From Trichobilharzia regenti (taxonomy: Eukaryota; Platyhelminthes; Trematoda; Strigeidida; Schistosomatidae): DNA of 64,000 bases. Shown here one piece after another: positions 44,130 through 55,157 of this stretch. The first letter of the stretch is position 1, and each line of letters opens with the position of its first letter. The stretch spans positions 248,001 to 312,000 of the forward strand of contig OX235265.1 in NCBI GenBank assembly GCA_944472135.2, in the 5' to 3' direction. The notes below the pieces were generated by a model that searched no databases, was not told where the DNA came from, and saw only the letters and a program-made list of their open reading frames with translations. Made by a program: the position numbers and the translations under genes.

Positions 44130-45401
44130 ATGCAGAGACGAGTAAGTGAAATTCAGAAAAAATTAGATCAGTTTGATAGTATGTCACTGCCAATCTCAAA
44201 TACCACGGAGAGCCGTTCTGATATTGGCCAGGTTAAGTCTTTACTGGATGTAACTCAAAATAAGCTTTTGAATTTAGACCCAATAGCCTGTCTTTTAGAA
44301 AGGCATCCTAAAATATCTCCAGACAACCTAAATAAAGCTGAAAATCTGATTGACTGCTTGGCTACGGAGGTGATGAAGCGTATAACCTCTTCTCACCAAG
44401 CTATAGTTTACAACGTCCCAGATTCTCTGCCCCTGAAAACTGTAAGACACAAAATCCTGATTTGTTGCGGCATGGCTAGTGTTCCATGTGAATGCAAACG
44501 ACTTCGTAAAAAGTCTAACCAGGCTAATTGCCCAATCATTTTTAAATTCAGTAATTCCCTTGATGCTAGTAAGTTTACTAAATGTCAGGATCACTTAAGA
44601 CTGAATAGCAGTTATAAGTCTATAACCGTAGCTCAGGATAAAACACCGTGTCAGCGCAGAATAATGCGTAGTAATAACCTGGTCACCTCCTCTAGCTTTG
44701 ATTTACCAAATAAGGATCGTGCACAGCAACAGACACCTAGTGCTGAAACTAGCATTCAGCAAACTACACAACAACCACACCTGCCAATGGAACTAGGAAC
44801 TGATTTAGATACCAGTACCCCTGTAAATAAAGCCTCATCGAAAGATGTTAAAATGACTAGAACTTCTGCAAGTTGTTCTAAGAAATTTCCCCCCAAACGT
44901 AGTAACCTCACCACGATGAACAAATTTCGCAGGGTTGAGACTAATGATGGGGAAGAATACTTTGTATTCAATAAGCCTGCTGAGAGTAAGAATGCCAACA
45001 AACCATCACTTGTTACGAAAAACTCCTCTCGAAACATAAGTACATCTGGAGGTGTTCCGCATGCTCCACCTTATAGAAAGTCAGGCTCCAAGACTCCTAA
45101 AGTCTTGCAGCCAAAGCACCTTCCTTCACAATTCCCTTTAAGTTATAAAAACAACCCGAAGGTGTATACCGGTATGACGAATAGCAGTTGGATGGGTAGA
45201 CCTTTTGATGCTATGCCTTTTAACCGTCAACCTAGGCCCAACCTGTACTACCCTTATATCCAGGAACACATGGTAAATTTTCCAGGTGTCCCGAATCACT
45301 GGTACGACCCATGGCACCTAGGACCACCTCATTGCACTCCAACCCGATGTACAGACACCCAGTCCGACCTCCTTTTCATTCATAAATTCTTGCGGTGCTG
45401 A
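44130..45401 (+). CDS. D ORF1: LINE nucleic-acid-binding protein
   Basis: 423 codons from MQRRVSEIQKKLDQ, uninterrupted. The N-terminus looks coiled-coil forming. Residues about 85-175 have an RRM-like pattern (AIVYNVPDSLPLKTV ... CPIIFKFSNSLDASKF). A basic, Gln/Ser/Pro-rich region follows, then an aromatic C-terminus (PRPNLYYPYIQEHM). Such proteins bind element RNA in the RNP. The 3' end overlaps the open upstream part of ORF2 in another frame. The longer frame that starts at 44070 is read-through from the LINE A tail. Confidence 0.72.
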   Translation: MQRRVSEIQKKLDQFDSMSLPISNTTESRSDIGQVKSLLDVTQNKLLNLDPIACLLERHPKISPDNLNKAENLIDCLATEVMKRITSSHQAIVYNVPDSLPLKTVRHKILICCGMASVPCECKRLRKKSNQANCPIIFKFSNSLDASKFTKCQDHLRLNSSYKSITVAQDKTPCQRRIMRSNNLVTSSSFDLPNKDRAQQQTPSAETSIQQTTQQPHLPMELGTDLDTSTPVNKASSKDVKMTRTSASCSKKFPPKRSNLTTMNKFRRVETNDGEEYFVFNKPAESKNANKPSLVTKNSSRNISTSGGVPHAPPYRKSGSKTPKVLQPKHLPSQFPLSYKNNPKVYTGMTNSSWMGRPFDAMPFNRQPRPNLYYPYIQEHMVNFPGVPNHWYDPWHLGPPHCTPTRCTDTQSDLLFIHKFLRC

Positions 45402-45471
45402 CGCACAAATAGATTTAGGTTATGGTGACATTTTAAGCCAGTTTGTAGTATCCCGTGACTTATTCACGATA

Positions 45472-48298
45472 TTGCTAATTAATGCACGTTCCTTAATCAA
45501 TAAGATATCTGAACTAAGGACATTATTATTAGTCGCCAAGCCTACTGTAGCTCTGATTACTGAGTCATGGTGCTCATCCTCTGTACTTGATGTGCATATA
45601 GGTATCGATGATTACACTGTACACCGTGCAAACAGAGATTGCAAGCGTGGTGGAGGATGTCTCATATATATACATAACTCATTTGTAGTCAGTAAGGTGG
45701 AAGATGAAACAATGAATAATGTACCTGACTCACTCTGGGTTGTCTTACATGGAGATAAGTACAAACTTCTCATAGGCTGTGTTTATCGAGCACCAAGCTC
45801 AACAAAAGAAACTGATGCGTTATTAGCTAAATCGTTTGCACACGCATCCTCGTTTAGTGCTAATTACAAAATAATTGCAGGGGACTTCAATCTTCCAGAA
45901 GTCAATTGGCTAACTAGTTCCGGCCCCCAACGCTTCGACGAATTACTTGCCACTATAGACTGTTATGGATGGCAACAACACGTCCAGACACCTACTCGTG
46001 GTGACAACATGTTGGACCTTGTTTTTTGTCATGACACAATCCCAGTATCCACTATGTTGGTAATAGATTTTCCAGTAGTGACCATAGAATGGTACTCTGC
46101 TCTCTGCCTTTCTCACCACTAAATACAGGAAACAAACAAGACTCAGGAAGCACAATATGTCGTAGTTACAAATATACAGACTGGGGATTAGTCCAAGAAC
46201 TTATTCGACTCTGTCAATGGGATGACTATTTTACCACTGACTCCCTGGAGGCCTTAGTAACCCTGTTTTACAGGAATGTTACCCTTTGTCTAGATACAGT
46301 TGCTCCAAAGAAAATAGTGAAATTAAGTAGACACCGAACTGAATATATTCCAAGGGCACACCGTAATAAGTTAAGGAAACTGAAGAAACAGTACTATTCC
46401 ACTAAGGACATATCACTATTGCTCTCAATCCACGAGTCTCTTGAATCTCTCAAGCGCCTACGCTCTCAAAAGGACCTCGACGAAGAGTTAACGGCACTTG
46501 AAAGTACCTCCAAAGTTTATAACTTAACGGCACTTCTTAAAAAACGAATGCAGTCGGCGAGGGAAATCCCATACTTACTTCACGACAAAGTAATCTACAA
46601 TGAACCTGCCACTATCTGTGAACTCTTCAGTGATTGGTTTGCAAACTTTAGTTTAGAAACACATATGCCTGGTGAAACCGCTCCCCTTACTATCTCTTCC
46701 CTTGAAAGCATTGTGTTCACTAATCAGTTAATAGTACAAGCAATTAAAAGCCTTAAACCTTCCACTAGTACGGGACCGGATGGCCTCGCTTCGATAATTT
46801 TCAAAAACAGTGGGTGTGATATACCCTGTTACTTCTTAAATTCTTCTCAATATCTATGGACACTGGCACTTACCCTAGTGAGTGGAAAACTAGCTTCATA
46901 ATTCCACATTACAAATCTGGTGATAGGGCAAACGTCCGCAATTACAGACCCATAAATATAACCCCAGTTATCTCACGAATCATGGAGAAAGTTGTAAAAG
47001 ATCAATTGTCAGACTACCTAATTAGGGAAGATCTTGTTACAAGGTCTCAACACGGATTTCTCAAAAATAGATCCTGCGTTACTTGCCACTTCGACTTTTT
47101 CAACTGCATCACTAGTAGTCGCGAAGCACGTAAGCTAGTCGTTGTTCTCTACTTCGATATATCTAGGGCATTTGACATGGTATCTCACAGTATTCTCTTT
47201 GAGAAGCTGTACTCTTGTGGAATTCGCAACCCATTACTGAACTGGTTAAAATCATTTCTAAGCAACAGGGTACAAATAACCAAAGTTGGATCTGTATTGT
47301 CTCATCCTAGGCAGATCTCAAGTGGGGTCGTGCAAGGTAGTGTCCTAGGTCCACTTTTATTCACAGTCTACATTAACAGCATTTGCAAGTGCTTCACCTT
47401 AGGCAAACCATTCCTATATGCTGACGACCTCAAAGTCGTCTACTCCTGCTACACTCATGAATTAAGCGATATGGTTACTAAAATACATCTTGAACTAAGT
47501 AGCCTTGCAACGTGGTGTGCTGAATCCTGTCTAAATTTTAACATTGACAAATGCGGCTGGATTTGTATCGGCAACAGTAACCTTGATCTAACTCTTGAAA
47601 TAAATGGGCGAAAACTAGCTAAGCTCAACTCAGTCGTAGATCTCGGTATTAGATACTCTAGTAACCTAACGTTCGCTGAACAGACTGATTATGCCAGACG
47701 TAAAACGCGAAGGCTGATAGGATGCATAACACGCAATTTCTTTTGTTGTGAAACTAGGGTTTTATTATACAAAGTATGTGTCCGACCTATCTTAGAATAC
47801 TGCCCGTTTATTCTTAGCGGACTAAGACAAAATGACAAGCTTAAATTAGAGGGAGTGCAACGGCAGTTTACCTCAAGAACTCTTGGTTTAGAAAGTGGTC
47901 TGGAATACCATGAGCGATGCGTAAGACTAAGATTAGAACCCCTCTGGAAAAGACGCCTTAAGCTAAACCTTATCTTTTACTATAAGCTAACTAATCTTCT
48001 CTTGCATTCCTCCGAGCCAATAACTAAACCTACCGCTGTCATCAGTTACAATCTTAGAAATCATCACAACCTAGCTGCTATGGAGCACTGTCAGACTTAC
48101 GTGCGGTACAACTTCTTCTTAAATAAGTTTTCAGTCATTTGGAATAGACTACCAGCTAATGTGCGCGATGCAAACACACTTCCAGTGTTCATCTCCTCAG
48201 TCACCAGACTGCTCAAAGATGACAATGCACTTTTGCGCCTGACTCTTACACCTTCTTTTTCACCCTACATAGATATTTTAAGTTCTTTAAACGTGTAG
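45472..48298 (+). pseudogene. D ORF2: endonuclease-reverse transcriptase (plus copy)
   Basis: Motifs as in minus copy 1. One T is missing near 46053 (unique to this copy, after IPVST) and one C near 46827 (shared with minus copy 1). The third lesion of the minus copies, at the CELF position, is not present. The frame is open upstream of 45472 to the overlap with ORF1. The RT 46856-48298 carries YADDLKVVY. Confidence 0.88.
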
Positions 48299-49400
48299 TT
48301 ACAACAAACTACAATTATAAATTTTAATATTATTGGAACTAGATGATTAACATTTCTACACAGGACAGTAATATTAGTTCACACATAATATAAAAGTTAG
48401 CATAACGGGACTAGTTAGTTTGTGTACCAAAATAACCACAGTTACTAAACAGAATATATATGTATATATTTATTAATCACTCCTTAAGGACTCCCGTTGC
48501 TTTCTTTTGCGTTGCTGTTGTTTGTCTTCTTTTCTCTCTCACCATTTCAGCTTCCATTTGACTTTTTGAATGAGAATGAATAATGTGGATATTTGACCAT
48601 TTACAATGACAAATGATCTGCAAACATTATTGGTCCCGTATCTTTCAGTTGCCTGGTTAATAACGAATTAACTTTCTCCACGACGCAACCTGGATTACAT
48701 TTGTGGAATATACTCTTATACCAATGGAAAAGTATCTATTTGTAATACAACGTCACGATTGTAGCTTATAACATAACTGATCGTATCTGTAAAAATAGCT
48801 TCCTTATTACCCAATTTGGATATAAATCAAATCAAAAATAAGATTCGGATTTGTACACACCCAAGTTATATTGAGGAATTACTTCAAGCTTTATTTTTTC
48901 CCAAGTATTTTTAATCCATCCAAAACTTACTTGGGTTTTTTTGTTAATGCGAAGACAATATTCCTATATTTCATGATGTGCTCCATTGAATGACTTGTTA
49001 TATTGTGGAATAACTTCAAGCTTTATTTTTTCCCAAGTATTTTTAATCCATCCAAAACTTACTTGGGTTTTTTTGTTAATGCGAAGTTAATATTCCTATA
49101 TTTCATGACGTGCTCCATTGAATGACTGGTTATCATATTGTTCCCACAGACCTAAGACAAAAACGCCAGCAACCATGTAACTTAACCATAAACCAAATTT
49201 ATGAAATTTATTAATGCTTATCCATGCCTGTATATTTGGTGTGTCCTACACAAGTAGGAAAAAATGTGTATTTTATTAAAACATTATTATTAATTATGAT
49301 TGCTAATCGTATATGTAATTTATCATATTGATGATGCCTGTAAACTGGCGTCTCTCATGTACAAAATGAGAATATACTATTTTTATTTATTTTATTTTAT
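48299..49400 (+). other. D plus-copy 3' UTR with duplicated 132-bp unit
   Basis: No gene. A unit of about 132 bp with the CCCAAGTA...TACTTGGG hairpin occurs twice (hairpins at 48900-48935 and 49032-49067). The TCCTAC...GTAGGA hairpin and the terminal CTCATG...ATGAG hairpin follow. Confidence 0.68.
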
Positions 49401-51115
49401 ATATATATGCGTGATGAAAACTATGTAAATACCATCCAAAACACAAAACGTGAATAAAATAAACAAATTTTCAACTAAATGAATCAGTTAAAGTGAACTA
49501 AAAGCTTCTGATGTGGTTTAAACAACAAAAGCAGAATTTACTTCACAACGTACAAAATTCCACTCTCCTTTTCAAAGCGCGCTCGACAAATAGTCCATAA
49601 CGTTTTCTAGCTCCTTAGCATGTTCCAATTTAGCGTCGGTTGGTTTAGTCCTGAGCTTAAAGAGTTTTAGGAAAGTGAGATCCCCCAGTTCCCTTTTAAG
49701 ATGGAGGATTGTTTCTGGCACCAGGTCAAGTTGATTTAGTTTCGTCCTGAGTTCATTTATTTGTAGGCTAAGTTAGTAATCTCTCCCTTTTGTGACAGGA
49801 TATCTTCCACCTGAATTACAGGGTTAGCATTATGTTGGGACCGTTTATATTGGGTGAACTACTAACTGCAGCTGATTTAAGGGGTGTTAACGCGTTACTC
49901 GATAAGCTTAAGCTATTTTCTAAGTTACTAGTGTTCCTAAGAACACGTTTTTTTATAGCTTTTGCCCATTATTATTGGTGATAATATAGCAGAACAGAAA
50001 AATGAATATAAGCGAAAACACGTGCAAAAGTTTCACCAGATTCGAACGTACTGCGTTTAATAATCTGCAAACATTATTGGTCCCGTATCTTTCAGTTGCC
50101 TAGTTAATAACGAATTAACTTTCTCCACGACGCAACCTGGATTACATTTGTAGAATATACTCTTATACCGACGGAAAAGTATCAATTTGTAATACAATGT
50201 CACGATTGTAACGTATAACATACCTGATCGTATCTGTAAAAATAGCTTTCTTATCACCCAGTTTGGATATAAATCAAAAGTGAGATTCGGACTTGTAAAC
50301 ACAAGTTATATTGTAGAATTACTTCAAGCTTTATTTTTTCCCAAGTATTTTTAATCCATCCAAAACTTACTTGAGTTTTTTTGTTAATGCGAAGACAATA
50401 TTTCTATATTTCATGATGTGCTCCACTGAATGACTAGCTATATTGAGGAATTACTTCAAGCTTTATTTTTTCCCAAGTATATTTAATCCATCCAAAACAT
50501 ACTTGGGTTTTTTTGTTAATGCGAAGTCAATATTCCTACATTTCATGATGTGCTCCATTGAATGACTGGTTATCATATTGTTCCCACAGACCTAAGACAA
50601 AAACGCCAGCAACAGTGTAACTTAAACATAAACCAAATTTATGAAATCTAAATAATGCTTATCCATGCCTGTACAATTGGTGTGTCCTACACAAGTAGGA
50701 GAAAAATGTGTATTTTATCAAAACATTATTATTAATTATGATTGCTAATCGTATATGTATTTTATCATATTGATGATGCCTGTAAACTGGCGTCTCTCAT
50801 GTACAAAATGAGAATACACTTTTATTATTATTATATAATCAAAAGTACAAAGCTTATAGTACACCTGTCGATAGATGTCCCTCACTTATAGATGCTTTTA
50901 ATAACAAATGTCTTAAACATTTCGTTGTCGGCTTCATTTGAAGTTACTAGGTGTTAGTCACTTTCCTATTATGCTGTTATCCTGTTGGATTAAAACGGAA
51001 ACTGTTGGCTTAGTTTTCTAATTGCAAGTTAATTTGAACTTCTCCTCATTCTTATGACATTCGAGTGATGTGGCGATTGTAATTCCTTTACATTAATTTT
51101 ATTCTTTACTAAGCT
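49401..51115. other. Patchwork block, second copy
   Basis: Direct copy of about 23215-24797: an A/D-related ORF1 fragment on minus (49572-49970), a D-family 3' UTR on plus (about 50061-50836, here with the 132-bp unit doubled) and 280 bp of unassigned sequence. No intact gene. Confidence 0.7.
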
Positions 51116-51475
51116 TGTCAATGCAGGTGAAGATTGAACGATCAATTCATGGTTGTTTGCTCAAACCAACTTCCCCAATTTTCGCGGAGGCATCAATACG
51201 GCAGTCATCGTCTCATCGGTCGCTGTTCAGAAAGAAGTCAGCAGTAAACCATCAGAAGTAATATTGTGATTTATTATTGTAATATTTGTTCACAGACCCT
51301 AGTAAAAACATTATTTTTATATGTTGGTGTAACAATAAAGAATCCACGAGTCACCAATTGCTCTTTTGGTTCTTTCGTCCGTTATAACTAAGCGTTTCTG
51401 AAAAACTGCAAGGAACAGCGTGGGCCCGAGCGTAGCAAGAGCTGGGCATTAACGGTTTATGAGACGTGACTGACA
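51116..51475 (+). repeat. Belg copy 4 5' LTR
   Basis: 360 bp, identical or nearly so to 24798-25157. Confidence 0.85.
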
Positions 51476-51620
51476 GTTTCTGATGGTAGAAACAGACTCT
51501 GGCGGATTCAGACAGTTGGTGAAAGTTTGGATAGTCACCGTTCATCTTTCCTGGTGCCGGTCAAGTCCTCTTTGAACAAGAAATATCTGGAACGTTTTTG
51601 GAATTGGGTCAAGTTCAACA

Positions 51621-51892
51621 ATGCCTGGGTCAAAGAAGGGACAGAGTGTCTTGGATGCAAACAGGAAAGTAAGTCATGGTGACTTGTCTGTTAATTGTAA
51701 CGATGTGTCTGATGTTAAGCATGACATGGTTGATGTTACTGTTTCGCCGTTCGGGGATAATAGGAACATCAAACTCCCTAAATTAGAACCACGGTGTTTC
51801 GATGGAAACCCAGCTGTTTATTTACAATTTGTAAAGGAGTTTGAGATCATGTTGAGTGGTTTTTTATTAAATGATGAATTGAAGTTAATGTA
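51621..51892 (+). pseudogene. Belg copy 4 gag, N-terminal fragment without the codon-62 stop
   Basis: MPGSKKGQ to NDELKLM. The codon after CFD is GGA (Gly), as expected for the family, not the TGA of the three other copies. Several neighbouring bases also differ. LINE B interrupts after TTAATGTA. Confidence 0.82.
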
Positions 51893-51899
51893 AGAATCA

Positions 51900-54011
51900 A
51901 TGCTAAGATCCTCCGAATGGGATGAACACTTCACTACTGATGACCTATCGAGAGCCCTAACCATCTTCTACCATAACTCTAACACATGCTTAGACGCTGT
52001 CATTCCACTCCAAACACTAAAGGTTTCCCCACACAGAAAGTCATTCATAAAACCAAAGGATCGTAAGAAACCGAAGAGACTCTCAACAAGTTACTTCAAC
52101 CACCACGACTTTGGCACTCTAGGTCTAATACTTAACACCCTCAGCTCCATCTCACAAGCTCGAGATTTCCGTATGAGAAAGGAAGAACGCATCGCAGTAG
52201 CCAGTCCTGCTAGAGTGTATGCACTCACAGAAATCTTAAGGAAGCGAATGAATCGCAAAAATCACAGCATTTCTCTCCTCATAGACAAAGGCAGGCTATG
52301 CACTAACTCTGCAGACATATCTGAACTATTCAACAAAACGTTTGCAGGTAACTACCCTAAGCCCTCAGTCCAGCTACTCGATTTACACCCTATTAATAAT
52401 ATGGCACAAACTCCATCTCCACTCACACCAAACCAAATCACCACTTACGCTAATATTAACCAAACTATAAGAACCCTCAAAAGTTCAAAAGGTTTCGGTA
52501 CCGACGGTATATCATCTTACTTCTATAAATATGGTGGCCCTGACATTCCTATACTGCTGCTTAAAATATTCACAATGTCCCTAGAAACCCAAACTTACCC
52601 TGATATATGGAAGACAACATTCATTATGCCTAAACACAAATCTGGCTCGAAAACTGAAGTCAGTAACTACCGGCCGATCAATATCGCACATATAGCACCT
52701 AGAATCATGGAGAGACTAGTCAAAGATAACTTAATCAAACATATGCTTAGCTGCAACATCATAAGTCCGAACCAACATGGATTCCTGAAATCCAGATCAT
52801 GTTTAACATGTCACCTAGACTTCTTCAATTTTGTAACCAGCAGTCGTGACAGACGGCAACTAGTACTTGTCATCTACTTTGACATTTCTAAGGCATTTGA
52901 CCTTGTTGACCATTTACTGCCAACAAATAAGCTGAACTCCCTAGGAATACGTGACCCATTATTAGGATGGCTTAAATCATTCCTTAACAATAGGTCCCAA
53001 ATAGTTAAACTCGGGTCTGCAACCTCCAAACCTAGCCCTATCACTTCTGGTGTAGTACAAGGCAGTGTCATTGGACCCCTCCTATTTACACTATACATCA
53101 ATGACATATGCGCTTGCTTCACGCACGGGAAACCATTCATATTTGCAGATGACCTAAAAGTAGCTTATACATTCCAGTGTGATGACTTAGGGAACTTCGA
53201 GAATGTAGTACAGAAGGAATTAGATAAAATGGCTGCTTGGTCGTCCCTATGGAATCTCCAATTTAATCTGAACAAATGTGGCTGGATCTGCTTTGGCGCA
53301 CCCTCAATTGACCTGAAATTAACGCTCCAATCTGCTAACCTAACAAGACTCCGAAGTGTCGTTGACCTAGGCCTTAGGTACTCTAGTGACTTGACATTCT
53401 CTGAGCAAGTAGCATCACAGACTAGAAAATCGAGGATGCTCTTAGGATGCATACTCAGGAACTTTCACGACAATGAAGCCAAGCTAATTCTGTACAAAAC
53501 ATGTGTCAGACCACTACTAGAATACTGTCCATTTATTATAAGCAGCACTCGCACACGCGACAAGCTAAGGATGGAAAGTATCCAACGATATTTTACCTCA
53601 AAACTGCTTGGCTACGATTGTAAGAAAGACTACATCTCACAGTGCATGATCCTAAAACTCGACCCTTTTTGGACAAGGCGACTTATTATAAACCTAATAT
53701 TCTTCTTTAAGGTCCTTCACAAAATATCTTTCTCAGGTAACAGGGACATACAATTCGCACAGGAAGGTTCTTACGATCTGCGTAACCAAACTTGCACAGT
53801 GACAACTCATTCTTTTAAGTCAACACTCCGTGAAAACTTCTTCACAGTCATGTATTCTAAAATATGGAATAGCCTACCCCTAGATGTCAGAACTTGCTCC
53901 TCGGTTACAAGCTACAAACGCTCGCCATACAGACTGTTTCACTCTACTGATTATATTAATAAACTATTTACTCCTAGAACGAATCAAGCACTAATCTACT
54001 ACAGCACCTAA
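51900..54011 (+). CDS. B ORF2 reverse transcriptase, open frame (703 aa)
   Basis: An uninterrupted 703-codon frame with the complete RT motif series (YRPINIAHI, HGFLKSRSC, YFDISKAFDLVDH, GVVQGSVIGPLLF, FADDLKVAY) and the C-terminal WNSLPLDVR region. The endonuclease and ORF1 are missing because of 5' truncation, so the element cannot be autonomous. The first codons (MLRSSEWDEHF) lie in the linker between endonuclease and RT and are not a natural start. The open frame may simply mean a recent insertion or chance survival. Confidence 0.85.
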   Translation: MLRSSEWDEHFTTDDLSRALTIFYHNSNTCLDAVIPLQTLKVSPHRKSFIKPKDRKKPKRLSTSYFNHHDFGTLGLILNTLSSISQARDFRMRKEERIAVASPARVYALTEILRKRMNRKNHSISLLIDKGRLCTNSADISELFNKTFAGNYPKPSVQLLDLHPINNMAQTPSPLTPNQITTYANINQTIRTLKSSKGFGTDGISSYFYKYGGPDIPILLLKIFTMSLETQTYPDIWKTTFIMPKHKSGSKTEVSNYRPINIAHIAPRIMERLVKDNLIKHMLSCNIISPNQHGFLKSRSCLTCHLDFFNFVTSSRDRRQLVLVIYFDISKAFDLVDHLLPTNKLNSLGIRDPLLGWLKSFLNNRSQIVKLGSATSKPSPITSGVVQGSVIGPLLFTLYINDICACFTHGKPFIFADDLKVAYTFQCDDLGNFENVVQKELDKMAAWSSLWNLQFNLNKCGWICFGAPSIDLKLTLQSANLTRLRSVVDLGLRYSSDLTFSEQVASQTRKSRMLLGCILRNFHDNEAKLILYKTCVRPLLEYCPFIISSTRTRDKLRMESIQRYFTSKLLGYDCKKDYISQCMILKLDPFWTRRLIINLIFFFKVLHKISFSGNRDIQFAQEGSYDLRNQTCTVTTHSFKSTLRENFFTVMYSKIWNSLPLDVRTCSSVTSYKRSPYRLFHSTDYINKLFTPRTNQALIYYST

Positions 54012-55157
54012 AAGACACACTTCAACACCCTTAGAAATCTTTAAACTATAAATAAACTAGCAGCATGGATGCATAAAGACATAGTACGGAACATACAGGA
54101 TTAGTTTACCCTTAGAAATAGGACCTATCCCTCATTGTAACCTTCAAACGCTTGCTATATAAACTGTTTTGTCCAAATGATTATCCCTTCCAGAACCCAT
54201 CACTTATTTCTAAAACGCATCAGTCATTAGAACACTAAAACGCTCAGACTCATTAATACACATTATGACATTAAATAAACTCTAAGTCTTCGCATAAATA
54301 CGTGAAAACAAATGCAATATAGAAAAATGTTTACTTAAGTATAATATACAATTAAGATAAACATTTATAAATGCATAATATATAAATGTCCTTTTCATGT
54401 TCACATACTTTCTCTTTCTGGTATTTTGCTGCCCCTATTCATCTTCTGGTCGAGGTCGAACAACCCTGCATCTAAACTGAAATGAGGATTAATTCCAAAC
54501 CGTCTATCTCATAACCACTCAAATTCCATGAACGATCCAATTCTACCATTTGAAGACGCTGGCGAACATGCTGTAAATGAGTATTCATGATCTGAAATGA
54601 AGAAGTAACTGGTTTTCAAACAGTTTTCAACATTTTCTGAACTTACGAATACAGTCCACCATGCAGACACAAATGGAGCAAATGGAGAATTCTGGAATCG
54701 ACCTCGGCACCATTTGATGCAGTAAAACAACCCAACATGACCTTATCTAGTTTTCGCCTCCACGATCAAATTTCTTTCCTGTTATAAAACTACGATAAGA
54801 CAGCTGAAAAATGGAATAAATATATCACTGATCTCAACATAATACATCAATAAACTTTAAGCCAAGGGTGCTGTTCACAACAAAGTTATATAGGAGAATT
54901 GACTTCAAGCTTTATTTTTCCCAGATATTTGTACTACATTCATCTGATGTCTGGGTTTTTTGTTAATGCGAAGACAATATTTCTATATCTCTTTATGTGC
55001 TACACAGACGTTTTAGCAGACTGTTCCGACTGACTTTGCTGTCACAAAGAACAACCAAACTGTAAATTCATCATACATTAAATTGTGTAATTTATATAAT
55101 AACTTATCCATGCCTGTACAATTGGTATGATCCTGCATAAACAGGAAGAAATATATT
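54012..55157 (+). other. B copy 2 3' UTR
   Basis: Same hairpins as in copy 1 (first at 54920-54955). A 73-codon antisense frame (54509-54730) is broken in copy 1 and is not supported. Confidence 0.62.

Larger units (their letters stand above)
44124..49400 (+). mobile_element. Non-LTR retrotransposon D, plus copy, nearly full length
   Basis: ORF1, ORF2 and a 3' UTR of about 1.1 kb ending in an ATTTT-rich tail. The 5' end begins a few bases before the ORF1 ATG, right at the A tail. Inverted relative to the D copies at 31.7-35.9 and 58.2-63.0 kb. Confidence 0.83.
51893..55157 (+). mobile_element. Non-LTR retrotransposon B, copy 2
   Basis: Copy of 25575-28840 in the same gag position, so it was duplicated with its host element. 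5'-truncated; the RT frame is open. Confidence 0.84.

Noticed and set aside
54509..54730. 73-codon antisense frame in the B 3' UTR
   Set aside because: Broken in the other B copy and without recognisable similarity.
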